A stretch of DNA of 64,000 nt from Romboutsia lituseburensis DSM 797 (GTDB taxonomy: Bacteria; Bacillota; Clostridia; Peptostreptococcales; Peptostreptococcaceae). The stretch spans positions 248,001 to 312,000 of the forward strand of contig NZ_FNGW01000005.1 in NCBI RefSeq assembly GCF_900103615.1, in the 5' to 3' direction. Of this stretch, positions 53,734-61,592 are shown piece after piece (the stretch's first letter is position 1; every line of letters starts with the position of its first letter). Made by a program: the position numbers and the translations under genes. The notes beneath the pieces are model-generated. The model worked only from the letters and a program-made list of their open reading frames with translations, made no database searches and had not been told where the DNA came from.

Positions 53734-56076
53734 TTAATTAAATTTATATAAATACTTAACTGTTTCTAGTCTTATTATTCTATTTAAATCTTCAAACATG
53801 TCATATCCTTGAACAGTATATTCTTTTACAGGATCTTTTTGACCTATTGCAGCTAATCCAATACATTGTCTTAATTGGTCCATTGCATCTATATGATCTA
53901 TCCAATAAGCATCTACAACTTCTAATAATACTTTTCTCTCTAACTCTTTAACCTTATCAGGCCCTAGCATAATTTTTTTAAAATCATATACTCTTTTGGA
54001 TAAATCATAAGTATAGTCTACAGTTTCTTCTACAGTCATTTTATCCATATCTGGTATCATAAGTGACTCTTTAGGCATAAAACTATGATGTATACTATTT
54101 AAGAATCCATAATAATCTTTATTTTTTCTTAGATATTTTTCAGCTGTTTCTGTTATTATATCTTTTACCATTTTTTGAATCTCTTCTTCTAAATCGGCAT
54201 TATCTAATACTTTATTTCTTTCAGCATAAATAACTTTTCTTTGCTCATTTATTACATCATCGTATTTTATTACATTTTTTCTTATTTCAAAGTTTTTACC
54301 TTCAATTCCTCTTTGAGCTCTCTCTATAGCCTTTGCTAAAGCTTTGCTTTCTAAAGCTTCTCCATCTCCCGAACTCATTTTCTTCATTAGTTTTTCTATA
54401 CTCTTTCCACCATAAAGTTTTATAACTTCATCTTCTAGACTAACAAAGAATCTAGATGTTCCTGGATCACCTTGACGTCCTGAACGTCCTCTTAATTGAT
54501 TGTCTATTCTTCTTGTTTCATGTCTTTCTGTACCTATTACATACAGACCACCAAGATCTTTAACCTTAGCCTCTTCTTCTTTATCTCCTGCTCCAAGTGA
54601 TATATCTGTACCACGACCTGCCATATTTGTAGCTATTGTAACAGATCCTAACTTACCAGCATTTTTAACTATATCAGCTTCTTTTTCATGATTCTTTGCA
54701 TTTAACACTTCATGCTTAATACCTTTTTTCTTTAATAATCCTGATAAATACTCAGATTTATCTATTGAAACGGTCCCTACTAATACAGGTTGTCCTGTTT
54801 TATGTATCTTTTGTATTTCTTCGACAACAGCATTGTATTTAGCTTCTTCTGTTTTAAATACTAAATCATTTAAATCAGCTCTAAGTATAGGTTTGTTAGT
54901 AGGTATTGTTACAACATTCATACTATAAGTAGATTGAAATTCTCCTTCTTCTGTCTTAGCAGTACCTGTCATTCCTGAAAGCTTATTATACATTCTAAAG
55001 AAATTTTGGAACGTTACTGTAGCTAAAGTTTTAGATTCCCTTTTTATATCAACTTTTTCTTTAGCTTCTATTGCTTGATGAAGTCCATCAGAATATCTTC
55101 TACCATCCATTATTCTTCCAGTAAATTCATCAACTATCATTATTTCATCACCTTTTACAACATAATCAACATCTTTATCCATTAATTTATGCGCTCTTAA
55201 TGCTTGGTTAATGTGATGATATATTTCTATATTTTTTATATCTGTTAAATTATCTATTCCAAAGAATGATTCTGACTTTGTCATTCCTTGTTCAGTTAAA
55301 GCAATAACATTATCTTTTTCTTCTATTTCATAGTCTTCTTCTACTAATGTTTTAACAAATACATCTGCTATATCATAAAGCTTAGTACTTTCATCTCCAT
55401 TACCTGATATTATAAGAGGTGTTCTAGCTTCATCTATAAGTATTGAGTCAACCTCATCAACTATAGCAAAATTTAATTCTCTTTGAACTTTTTCCAAATT
55501 ACTTGTAACCATGTTATCTCTTAAGTAATCAAATCCGTACTCATTGTTTGTTCCATAAGTTATATCGCAATTGTATTGTGCTTTCCTATCAGCTGGATCT
55601 TGATTTGCAAGTATAACCCCTACACTCATTCCTAAAAATTCATATACAGGTCTCATTATTTCTTTATCACGATTTGCTAAGTAATCATTTACCGTTATTA
55701 CATGTACTCCCTTACCAGCTAATGCATTTAAATAAACTGGCGCAACAGCAACTAACGTTTTACCTTCCCCAGTTCTCATCTCCGCTATTTTTCCTTGGTG
55801 TAGTACAATTCCACCAATTAACTGAACTCTATATTGTCTCATACCTAATACTCTTCTTGATGCTTCTCTACACACAGCAAAAGCTTCGACTAAAATATCA
55901 TCTAATGTTTCACCATTATTTAGTCTTTCCTTAAATGTATTAGTCATGTTTTTTAATTCTTCATCACTTAATTTTTGTATATCTTCTTCAAGAGCATCTA
56001 TAGCATCTACTATTTTATTAAGTATCTTTATTTCATTTTCATCTGCTTTACTCATTATTCTATCTAAAACTGACAT
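53734..56076 (-). CDS. secA2: Accessory preprotein translocase ATPase SecA2
   Basis: A 780-residue SecA-family ATPase that drives export of a subset of surface proteins. It has the Walker A MRTGEGKTLV, the DEVDSILIDEARTPL box, the preprotein cross-linking region and ATNMAGRGTDISLG, ending with helical scaffold segments. It stops at KYLYKFN without the zinc-binding C-terminal tail of housekeeping SecA, and its size matches the 781 residues I recall for C. difficile SecA2. There SecA2 exports S-layer and Cwp proteins. Here its neighbours are CWB2 and choline-binding proteins, which are likely clients. No slpA-like gene is in the window. The ATG follows AAGGGGGCAGG. Confidence 0.95.
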   Translation of the reverse strand: MSVLDRIMSKADENEIKILNKIVDAIDALEEDIQKLSDEELKNMTNTFKERLNNGETLDDILVEAFAVCREASRRVLGMRQYRVQLIGGIVLHQGKIAEMRTGEGKTLVAVAPVYLNALAGKGVHVITVNDYLANRDKEIMRPVYEFLGMSVGVILANQDPADRKAQYNCDITYGTNNEYGFDYLRDNMVTSNLEKVQRELNFAIVDEVDSILIDEARTPLIISGNGDESTKLYDIADVFVKTLVEEDYEIEEKDNVIALTEQGMTKSESFFGIDNLTDIKNIEIYHHINQALRAHKLMDKDVDYVVKGDEIMIVDEFTGRIMDGRRYSDGLHQAIEAKEKVDIKRESKTLATVTFQNFFRMYNKLSGMTGTAKTEEGEFQSTYSMNVVTIPTNKPILRADLNDLVFKTEEAKYNAVVEEIQKIHKTGQPVLVGTVSIDKSEYLSGLLKKKGIKHEVLNAKNHEKEADIVKNAGKLGSVTIATNMAGRGTDISLGAGDKEEEAKVKDLGGLYVIGTERHETRRIDNQLRGRSGRQGDPGTSRFFVSLEDEVIKLYGGKSIEKLMKKMSSGDGEALESKALAKAIERAQRGIEGKNFEIRKNVIKYDDVINEQRKVIYAERNKVLDNADLEEEIQKMVKDIITETAEKYLRKNKDYYGFLNSIHHSFMPKESLMIPDMDKMTVEETVDYTYDLSKRVYDFKKIMLGPDKVKELERKVLLEVVDAYWIDHIDAMDQLRQCIGLAAIGQKDPVKEYTVQGYDMFEDLNRIIRLETVKYLYKFN

Positions 56077-56226
56077 TTCCTGCCCCCTTTGTTTAAAATA
56101 TTCTGTCTAAAATTATATACTCCATTATATCACATATATTTATTGTTTCTCAAATTACTTGTTATTAAAATATATTGAAAAATAATTCCATCTAAATAAT
56201 CCATATCATATATTTATAATTTTTCC

Positions 56227-56255
56227 TAGACATATTATATATGGTGTTATATAAT
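56227..56255 (+). promoter_or_regulatory. Promoter of small-RNA candidate 2
   Basis: TAGACA (56227-56232), exactly 17 bp, then TATAAT (56250-56255) on the plus strand, a five-of-six and six-of-six match to sigma-A elements. No coding frame follows. Confidence 0.7.
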
Positions 56256-56261
56256 ATAAAT

Positions 56262-56345
56262 ACTTGAAAAATTTAAAACATCTCTTTTTTCAAGTATTTC
56301 TCACATTAAAAGGGGCTGATTATATCAGCCCCTTCTCACATTTTT
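56262..56345 (+). ncRNA. Small-RNA candidate 2, upstream of secA2
   Basis: A plus-strand unit divergent from secA2. After the promoter, stem 1 pairs AAATACTTGAAAAA (56258-56271) with TTTTTCAAGTATTT (56286-56299); its loop holds AACATCTC. The linker TATTTCTCACATT follows. Then comes a 9-bp GC-rich stem, GGGGCTGAT with ATCAGCCCC (56312-56332). Loop and linker match candidate 1 in order and orientation, although the stems differ in sequence yet still pair. A second TTCTCACATT follows the last stem. The plus-strand U-run is weak, so the 3' end is uncertain. Confidence 0.6.
56308..56336. terminator. GC-rich terminator hairpin, probably used on both strands
   Basis: GGGGCTGAT and ATCAGCCCC pair around a TAT loop. 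On the minus strand it is followed by TTTT and would end the acyltransferase transcript; on the plus strand it would end small-RNA candidate 2. Confidence 0.75.
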
Positions 56346-56361
56346 AAAAGTATTCAATTTG

Positions 56362-57480
56362 CTAGTTTAATGCGTTCTCATTTTTTTCAACCTTTTTATT
56401 TCTTATTTTAACCCTTACTATATTGATATATTGTTTAATTAAAATAGGCATCCATACTCCAAGTATTACATAAAACAACTTAAATCGCTCATCTTTATAT
56501 GCATACGCATACCACATATTAGATTTAAATTGGTCAAATTCAAACCATTCTAATCCGAACTTTACATATATGACTGCAAATATTAAATTAATTACATAAA
56601 ATACGAATTGATGATGCATCATTATTGACCATGTATTCGTACCTATCATTTTTACAATATTACTTTCTCCAATCGATTTCACAAGTATCTTTGAAACTCT
56701 TAGCCAAAACATTATTCCTGTAACTGAAGTAATGTATGGTAATAATATATTATCTTTATTAAAACCATTGCACCATACTGCCGTAAATGATATATCAAGA
56801 TATTTACTTATAAGAATAAACTGAATTATAAATATGGCTAAAAAATATACTCCAGAATTTAAAGTATCCTTTTCCTCAAACTTAGTTTTATACAAATATC
56901 CAAAATGATAAAAAGGTATAAAGAACATTGTTCTAACTAAAGTTAAGTCCCATCTTGTATTATAACCTTTGTTAGCTAGAGTAATTCCAATGCATCCTAC
57001 AATTAATAATATAATTGCCATTAAATACTCATTATTAAAATTAACTTTTACAACAATTTTTCTAATGAGTACATAAACAATCTGAACTATAAATAGTGCT
57101 AAAACAAACCATGCAGCTACATTTAACCCAAACTGATGACCACCTATCCAAGGCTCTATAAATAAAGATCTAAGTGTCAATGCTAAACCAAATTCTACTA
57201 CCCCTATATATCTAAGTAAAGTGATTATAATTCCATAAATAAAATTCCATATAAAATACGGAACTAGTAAGTGTTTTACTTTTTTTATAACAAAACCTTT
57301 AAATTCAATTTCACTTTTAACCTGATAAAAGTAACCTGATATAAACATAAACATAGGCATATGAAAAGAGTTAACTGGAAACCATTCTGTAAGTAAAGAT
57401 ATTCCCCCTTTATGCCCTACTACTACAAGTATTATACCTATACTTTGTAGTATTAACATTTGTTGATTAATTTTTTTCAT
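56362..57480 (-). CDS. Acyltransferase family 3 membrane protein (surface glycan O-acyltransferase)
   Basis: A 372-residue protein with about ten membrane helices. It has the acyltransferase-3 (PF01757) start ILQSIGIILVVVGHKGG with His23, the PVNSFHMPMFMFISGYFY motif and the MIGTNTWSIMMHHQFVFYVINLIF motif. Family members acetylate or otherwise acylate cell-wall glycans and polysaccharides. It stands alone upstream of secA2, between a terminator and its own promoter. It provides a second O-acylation route in the window, besides the MBOAT pair. The ATG follows AGGAGGGGG. Target unknown. Confidence 0.9.
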   Translation of the reverse strand: MKKINQQMLILQSIGIILVVVGHKGGISLLTEWFPVNSFHMPMFMFISGYFYQVKSEIEFKGFVIKKVKHLLVPYFIWNFIYGIIITLLRYIGVVEFGLALTLRSLFIEPWIGGHQFGLNVAAWFVLALFIVQIVYVLIRKIVVKVNFNNEYLMAIILLIVGCIGITLANKGYNTRWDLTLVRTMFFIPFYHFGYLYKTKFEEKDTLNSGVYFLAIFIIQFILISKYLDISFTAVWCNGFNKDNILLPYITSVTGIMFWLRVSKILVKSIGESNIVKMIGTNTWSIMMHHQFVFYVINLIFAVIYVKFGLEWFEFDQFKSNMWYAYAYKDERFKLFYVILGVWMPILIKQYINIVRVKIRNKKVEKNENALN

Positions 57481-57604
57481 TTCCCCCTCCTATTTTAACT
57501 AAACCAGCAACTATATATTATATAACACATCTATGTCTTTTTGTGGAATTTTTTGGTAAATTAATTGTATTTCAAAAATATTTCAAATAATCAAAGCGCA
57601 AAAT

Positions 57605-57634
57605 AGCTGTATTGAAAATAACTTCAATACAGCT
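57605..57634 (-). terminator. Terminator after the small choline-binding protein gene
   Basis: AGCTGTATTGAA pairs perfectly with TTCAATACAGCT around a 6-nt loop. A short T-run follows on the minus strand. Confidence 0.8.
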
Positions 57635-57640
57635 GTTTAA

Positions 57641-58414
57641 TTAATAAGGATTTATACATACTCCATTGTTATCAAATGTATAATACTTCCCATCTATTTT
57701 ATAAGTGTAGTCCATATAAAAATCACCATATGAATTCCAATAATACCATTTACCCTGATCTAATACCCATCCTGTTTTACATGTTCCATCTCCATTTAAA
57801 TAATACCAAGTATTATATTCAGACTCATATTTGTCAACATACTTTACCCAACCTTTTTTAGTTGACATGCTTCCATCAGAATTAAAATAGTACAACTTTT
57901 TATCTATTTCTATCATACCTGTTTGCATAAATATATCTTTGCGTCCAGAGTCTATCATTTCATCAAAATAATACCACTTTCCATCTTCTAAAAACCAGCC
58001 TATTTTGCAAGTTCCATTTCCATTTAGATATATCCATGTTGTATATGTTCCAAACCCATAATTATAAACAACTTTTTTCCATCCTTTATGAGTTGACATA
58101 CTTCCATCAGAATTAAAGTAATAGTTACCACCATCAATTATTTCTACTCTATTGCTTAGCATTTTATAGTCTTGTTTGCTCAGATAATACCATTTATTAT
58201 TATCCTTTAACCATCCAGTTTTATATTTACCATTTTTATCTATATAGTACCAACTATTCCCCACCTTTTTCCATCCAGCTTTTACTTTATACTCTTTACT
58301 AGCGCTATATTTTATATATGATTGATTGTATAACTTCATAGCTTTTGATTCTTGAGCATTAGAAAATACTAATATAGCTGACAAAGCTGCCACACATAAA
58401 AATTTTAATTTCAT
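57641..58414 (-). CDS. Small secreted choline-binding repeat protein
   Basis: A 257-residue exported protein: a signal peptide (about 1-25, ending KAMA-like small residues) then CW_binding_1 repeats throughout (about 45-257), alternating GWKKVGNSWYYIDKNGKYKT and LYYFNSDGSMSTKKGW forms. No enzymatic or adhesion domain is visible, so it is a stand-alone choline-binding module. It could act as a wall-polymer cap or competitor, comparable in layout to small pneumococcal choline-binding proteins. The ATG at 58412-58414 follows AAGGAGGAT; the longer frame includes that site. It is flanked by its own terminator and by the DacF-type gene's terminator. Confidence 0.85.
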   Translation of the reverse strand: MKLKFLCVAALSAILVFSNAQESKAMKLYNQSYIKYSASKEYKVKAGWKKVGNSWYYIDKNGKYKTGWLKDNNKWYYLSKQDYKMLSNRVEIIDGGNYYFNSDGSMSTHKGWKKVVYNYGFGTYTTWIYLNGNGTCKIGWFLEDGKWYYFDEMIDSGRKDIFMQTGMIEIDKKLYYFNSDGSMSTKKGWVKYVDKYESEYNTWYYLNGDGTCKTGWVLDQGKWYYWNSYGDFYMDYTYKIDGKYYTFDNNGVCINPY

Positions 58415-58534
58415 AAAAAATCCTCCTTTTTTCATATCTATCTAACAAATAGTAGCATACCTATATTGTAGAAGTTTATAAAATAGTGATAGCTAGTCTT
58501 AAAAACTATTATCTATTTTTGTATATAATAAATA

Positions 58535-58570
58535 AAAAAAAGCCATAGTTTCTTTTTCTATGACTTTTTG
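58535..58570 (-). terminator. Terminator after the carboxypeptidase gene
   Basis: AAAAAGTCATAG pairs with CTATGGCTTTTT (one G-U pair) and is followed by a long T-run on the minus strand. Confidence 0.85.
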
Positions 58571-58602
58571 TATCTTTTATATTATTTTTATTACATTTTA
58601 AA

Positions 58603-59964
58603 TTACATAGATTTAGCCATAGTAGCTATACCATTATCGTCTATATTCCATCCATCTATACTCGTATTAATAAGCATCGATCCATCTTGGCTCATATAGT
58701 ACCAATTATTATTGTACTTCAACCAGCCTATTTTCATTGATCCATCTTCTCTTAAATAGTACCATTTATCAGAATACTTTAACCAGCCAGTTCTCATAGA
58801 TCCATCATTTTCTAAATAGTACCAATTATTATTATATTTTAACCAGCCTATTTTCATTGATCCATCTTCTCTTAAATAATACCAGCTATCAGAATATTTT
58901 AGCCAACCAGTTTTCATAGCACCATTTTTTTCTAAATAATACCAGTTGTTGTTATATTTTAACCAACTAGTTGTCATTTCTCCATTTGCTTTTAAATAAT
59001 ACCAAGAATCTTTATCTTTTAACCATCCGACTTTCTTTTTACCATTATTGTCTAAATAGCACCATTTTCCATTTTCTTGCTTCCATCCAGAATTTAAATC
59101 TTTGTATGTGTATGTTAATAAAGCCTCGATATCTTCATACATCTTTGCGCGTGTATTATTTCCAAAAAATGAACAGATTATTTCTCTTCCATTTTTATCT
59201 ATTGCTGTAGTCGATAATACATTTCCGGCAGCATCAGTTGTTCCTGTTTTTGTACCTATAACTGTATATAAATCTTTTGGATAATACTGACCTCTTAAAA
59301 ATTTATTTGAACAATTAAGAGTTTTAGACGATCCGTTATAATAGTTTTTTATTGTATAATATGGCTTTTTAACGATATTCTTAATAGTTTTGTTTTTCAT
59401 TGCTTGCTGAGTTAATTTTGCTATATCTGATCCTGTTGAATATGTATTTGGAAAATTTCTACCGTCTAGACCTATAGGATTGTCAAAATGTGAGCTCGTC
59501 ATCCCCAATGATTTTGCTTTTTGATTCATCATATTTACAAAACCAGGTATTGAACCACCCACTTCATTTGCTATAGAATTTGCTGCATCTGCTGCTGAAT
59601 ATACTAATAACATATTTAATAATTCTTCTACTGTATATGTATACCCCGCTTTAAGACCTGCCTGAGTTGCTATACTAGGTGTATTATCTAATACACTTTG
59701 CTTTATAGTTATTTTTTTAGACAAACTACAATTATCTAACGCTACTAATGCCGTTAACATTTTTGTCGTACTTGCCGGATATATTTTTTTGTTCATATCC
59801 TGTGAATGTAAAACTTCCCCTGTTTTTGCATCCATGACTACATATGCATGTGCATATACTTGTGGTTTTTGACCATCTGCTTCAACTTTATTATTAAAGC
59901 CGGTAATTGAAAAGCAAATTACCATAATTAATATTGATAGTATGCTTTTGTTGATTTTTTTCAT
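58603..59964 (-). CDS. D-alanyl-D-alanine carboxypeptidase with choline-binding repeats
   Basis: A 453-residue low-molecular-weight penicillin-binding protein that trims the terminal D-Ala of peptidoglycan stems. It has a signal peptide (about 1-29), an S11 peptidase domain (about 33-275) and CW_binding_1 repeats (about 280-445; KYNNNWYYLENDGSMRTGWL type). Active-site motifs are STTK at 65-68 and KTG at 239-241. The SxN position reads SAA (123-125), followed by DAAN, so the usual Asn is missing or shifted. The choline-binding tail replaces the membrane-anchoring C-terminal helix of typical DacF or DacA, so the enzyme would be held on the polymer instead. Confidence 0.93.
   Translation of the reverse strand: MKKINKSILSILIMVICFSITGFNNKVEADGQKPQVYAHAYVVMDAKTGEVLHSQDMNKKIYPASTTKMLTALVALDNCSLSKKITIKQSVLDNTPSIATQAGLKAGYTYTVEELLNMLLVYSAADAANSIANEVGGSIPGFVNMMNQKAKSLGMTSSHFDNPIGLDGRNFPNTYSTGSDIAKLTQQAMKNKTIKNIVKKPYYTIKNYYNGSSKTLNCSNKFLRGQYYPKDLYTVIGTKTGTTDAAGNVLSTTAIDKNGREIICSFFGNNTRAKMYEDIEALLTYTYKDLNSGWKQENGKWCYLDNNGKKKVGWLKDKDSWYYLKANGEMTTSWLKYNNNWYYLEKNGAMKTGWLKYSDSWYYLREDGSMKIGWLKYNNNWYYLENDGSMRTGWLKYSDKWYYLREDGSMKIGWLKYNNNWYYMSQDGSMLINTSIDGWNIDDNGIATMAKSM
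58660..59095 (-). repeat. 60-bp repeats in a 120-bp higher-order pattern
   Basis: The block AACCAGCCTATTTTCATTGA occurs at 58721 and again exactly 120 bp on at 58841, with a diverged 60-bp unit between. The pattern encodes alternating choline-binding motifs and suggests duplication of two-unit blocks. Confidence 0.88.
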
Positions 59965-60075
59965 TTTGTATCCCTCCCCATTTTTTTGAACATTACTATT
60001 CTAACATAACAACTTAATTATTTACCATTTTATGGAATATATACATTGTTTTATATACTGTAATATTTTTTGTAC

Positions 60076-60118
60076 AAAAAAGACTATCTACAAAAAATCA
60101 TTAGATAGCCTTTTTTCG
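60076..60118 (-). terminator. Terminator after the TPR gene
   Basis: A CTATCTA/TAGATAG stem with flanking A- and T-runs (AAAAAAG and CCTTTTTT) lies about 55 bp downstream of the TPR gene stop codon and could work in both directions. Confidence 0.75.
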
Positions 60119-60171
60119 TTTATCATTTTTATATTTTACATTCATTCCAAGCACCATTTTATTAAAAATAA

Positions 60172-60816
60172 TTAATTTAAATACCTTATTATAGTCACCA
60201 ATATTAAGATTAGTATTATTATAAGTAATACTATTCCTACATTTCTGAATCCTTTTATTCTTTTATATAGCTTACTATCTTCACGCTTAGGACCTACTAT
60301 AGATTTTAATTTATATTTACTCTTCATGTAATATAAGTTTTCATAGTCTTTTCTCAATAATTCATCTAAACATTTTTCAGCTTCTTCTACTTTATTTAAC
60401 TTTAAATAGCACATAGTTAAAATTTCATAGGGTTCAATAAGCTCGTTATAATCTCTTATAATTTTTTTTAAAATATGAACCGCACTTTTATATTTCTCTT
60501 GTGATACATATTCTACTACTTTATTATAATTAATTGCTAACTTATCAAATTCTTCACTTGCCAAAAAGTCTATATATTCTTTTGCATGATTATCTTGTTC
60601 TGTAACTTTTAAGCTCTTAGTCCAATATCTATATGCTTCTTCAAAATTACAAAGATAATATTCACATACCCCCATTAGATTTAAAATATCTATATCTTTT
60701 GGATATGCGTTAACTGCTTTTTTAAGCTCATCTTTAGCTAAAGATACTTTACTATTGTCTATTAAATTTAATGCTCTATTATAGTATCTATAAGCTTTAT
60801 TAATAATTGTATCCAT
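60172..60816 (-). CDS. Tail-anchored TPR protein
   Basis: A 214-residue protein of helical TPR-like repeats (about 1-160; YYNRALNLIDNSKVSLAKDELKKA, DILNLMGVCEYYLCNFEEAYRYW, EPYEILTMCYLKLNKVEEAEKCL) and one C-terminal membrane helix (about 188-212; VGIVLLIIILILILVTII). With no signal peptide it should face the cytoplasm, held by its tail. TPR proteins act as scaffolds, often for chaperones. It lies 52 bp downstream of the GrpE-like gene on the same strand, so the two are probably one operon. I do not recognise a specific named family. Confidence 0.82.
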   Translation of the reverse strand: MDTIINKAYRYYNRALNLIDNSKVSLAKDELKKAVNAYPKDIDILNLMGVCEYYLCNFEEAYRYWTKSLKVTEQDNHAKEYIDFLASEEFDKLAINYNKVVEYVSQEKYKSAVHILKKIIRDYNELIEPYEILTMCYLKLNKVEEAEKCLDELLRKDYENLYYMKSKYKLKSIVGPKREDSKLYKRIKGFRNVGIVLLIIILILILVTIIRYLN

Positions 60817-60868
60817 ATACTTACTCCTATATAGTTATGTAATCAAAATTTATACTTCTCTTATATGT

Positions 60869-61441
60869 CTATTTTACAGCCATTACAGATGCCTTTCTAA
60901 ACACTTCCCCCTTTAATAAATATCCCTTTTGAGTTACATGCACTATCTCATTCTGTCTTTTGCCTTCAGACTCTACCGCTTGAACACAGTTATGAATTTC
61001 TTCATTAACAATTTCATTATTGCATTTAATCTCTTCTATATCGATTTCTTTTATTTCTTTATCAATTTGATCTTTTATCCCTACTAAATATTGTTTTAAT
61101 GTATTATCTTCAACTTCTAGTGCATATCTATGTATTTCGTCTACTTGATCTAATATACTTATCACTTTATTTAATACTAATGAATTAAATTTTTCTTTTT
61201 CTTCTAATTGATTTTTTAAACTTACATATTCTTGCTCTAATTGATAAAGTCCATCATCAGACAAATTATTAGTATCACGTTCTTCTATAGTCTCTTCTTT
61301 GTGCTTGATTTCATTAAGGCATGACTCCACTGTTTCTTCTAACTCCAAGATTTCACTTTCTGTAAAAGGTGGCTCAAAATCTTTGAATTGTTTCTTTTTT
61401 TCGAATTTAGTTCTTATTCCTCCGATTATTAATTCTGCCAA
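60869..61441 (-). CDS. GrpE-like coiled-coil protein
   Basis: A 190-residue protein with a long charged coiled coil (about 25-125) and a GrpE-like C-terminal beta segment reading VTQKGYLLKGEVFRKASVMAVK. This matches the end of GrpE nucleotide-exchange factors, which act on DnaK. The coiled coil has GrpE-like spacing (LNKVISILDQVDEIHRYALE resembles the LLPVLDNLERAL region). The start is taken at TTG 61441 because AGGAAG precedes it; the upstream GTG overlaps that site. No dnaK or dnaJ gene is adjacent, so this is a divergent GrpE paralogue rather than the stress-operon copy. Confidence 0.75.
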   Translation of the reverse strand: MAELIIGGIRTKFEKKKQFKDFEPPFTESEILELEETVESCLNEIKHKEETIEERDTNNLSDDGLYQLEQEYVSLKNQLEEKEKFNSLVLNKVISILDQVDEIHRYALEVEDNTLKQYLVGIKDQIDKEIKEIDIEEIKCNNEIVNEEIHNCVQAVESEGKRQNEIVHVTQKGYLLKGEVFRKASVMAVK

Positions 61442-61550
61442 ATATATCACTTCCTACTGAATTTTCTATTTCTCTATATATTATACGTACTGTTTTAAAG
61501 GTGTTTTATAATTTTTAGTAATTTTTTTATTTATTTAAAGTGAAAAATAA

Positions 61551-61591
61551 AAAAAGAGATAGATATAATCCTTTATATCCATCTCTTTTTT
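61551..61591 (-). terminator. Terminator after the cohesin-like CWB2 gene
   Basis: AAAAAGAGATAGATATA pairs with its near-complement (one mismatch), followed by T residues on the minus strand, directly after the stop codon. Confidence 0.88.
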
Positions 61592-61592
61592 A

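Noticed and set aside
56312-56332. The GC-rich hairpin seen only as the acyltransferase terminator
   Set aside because: It fits that role on the minus strand, but the consensus plus-strand promoter and the loop and linker shared with 53535-53619 are not explained by it, so both uses were kept.
58660-59095. Regular 60-bp repeats resembling a CRISPR array
   Set aside because: The repeats are in frame, encode choline-binding motifs, have no unique spacers of constant length, and no cas genes are present.
61547-61591. A third member of the small-RNA family, suggested by CATCTCTTTTTT
   Set aside because: That stretch is one arm of an ordinary terminator after the CWB2 gene; there is no promoter, loop motif or TTCTCACATT linker.
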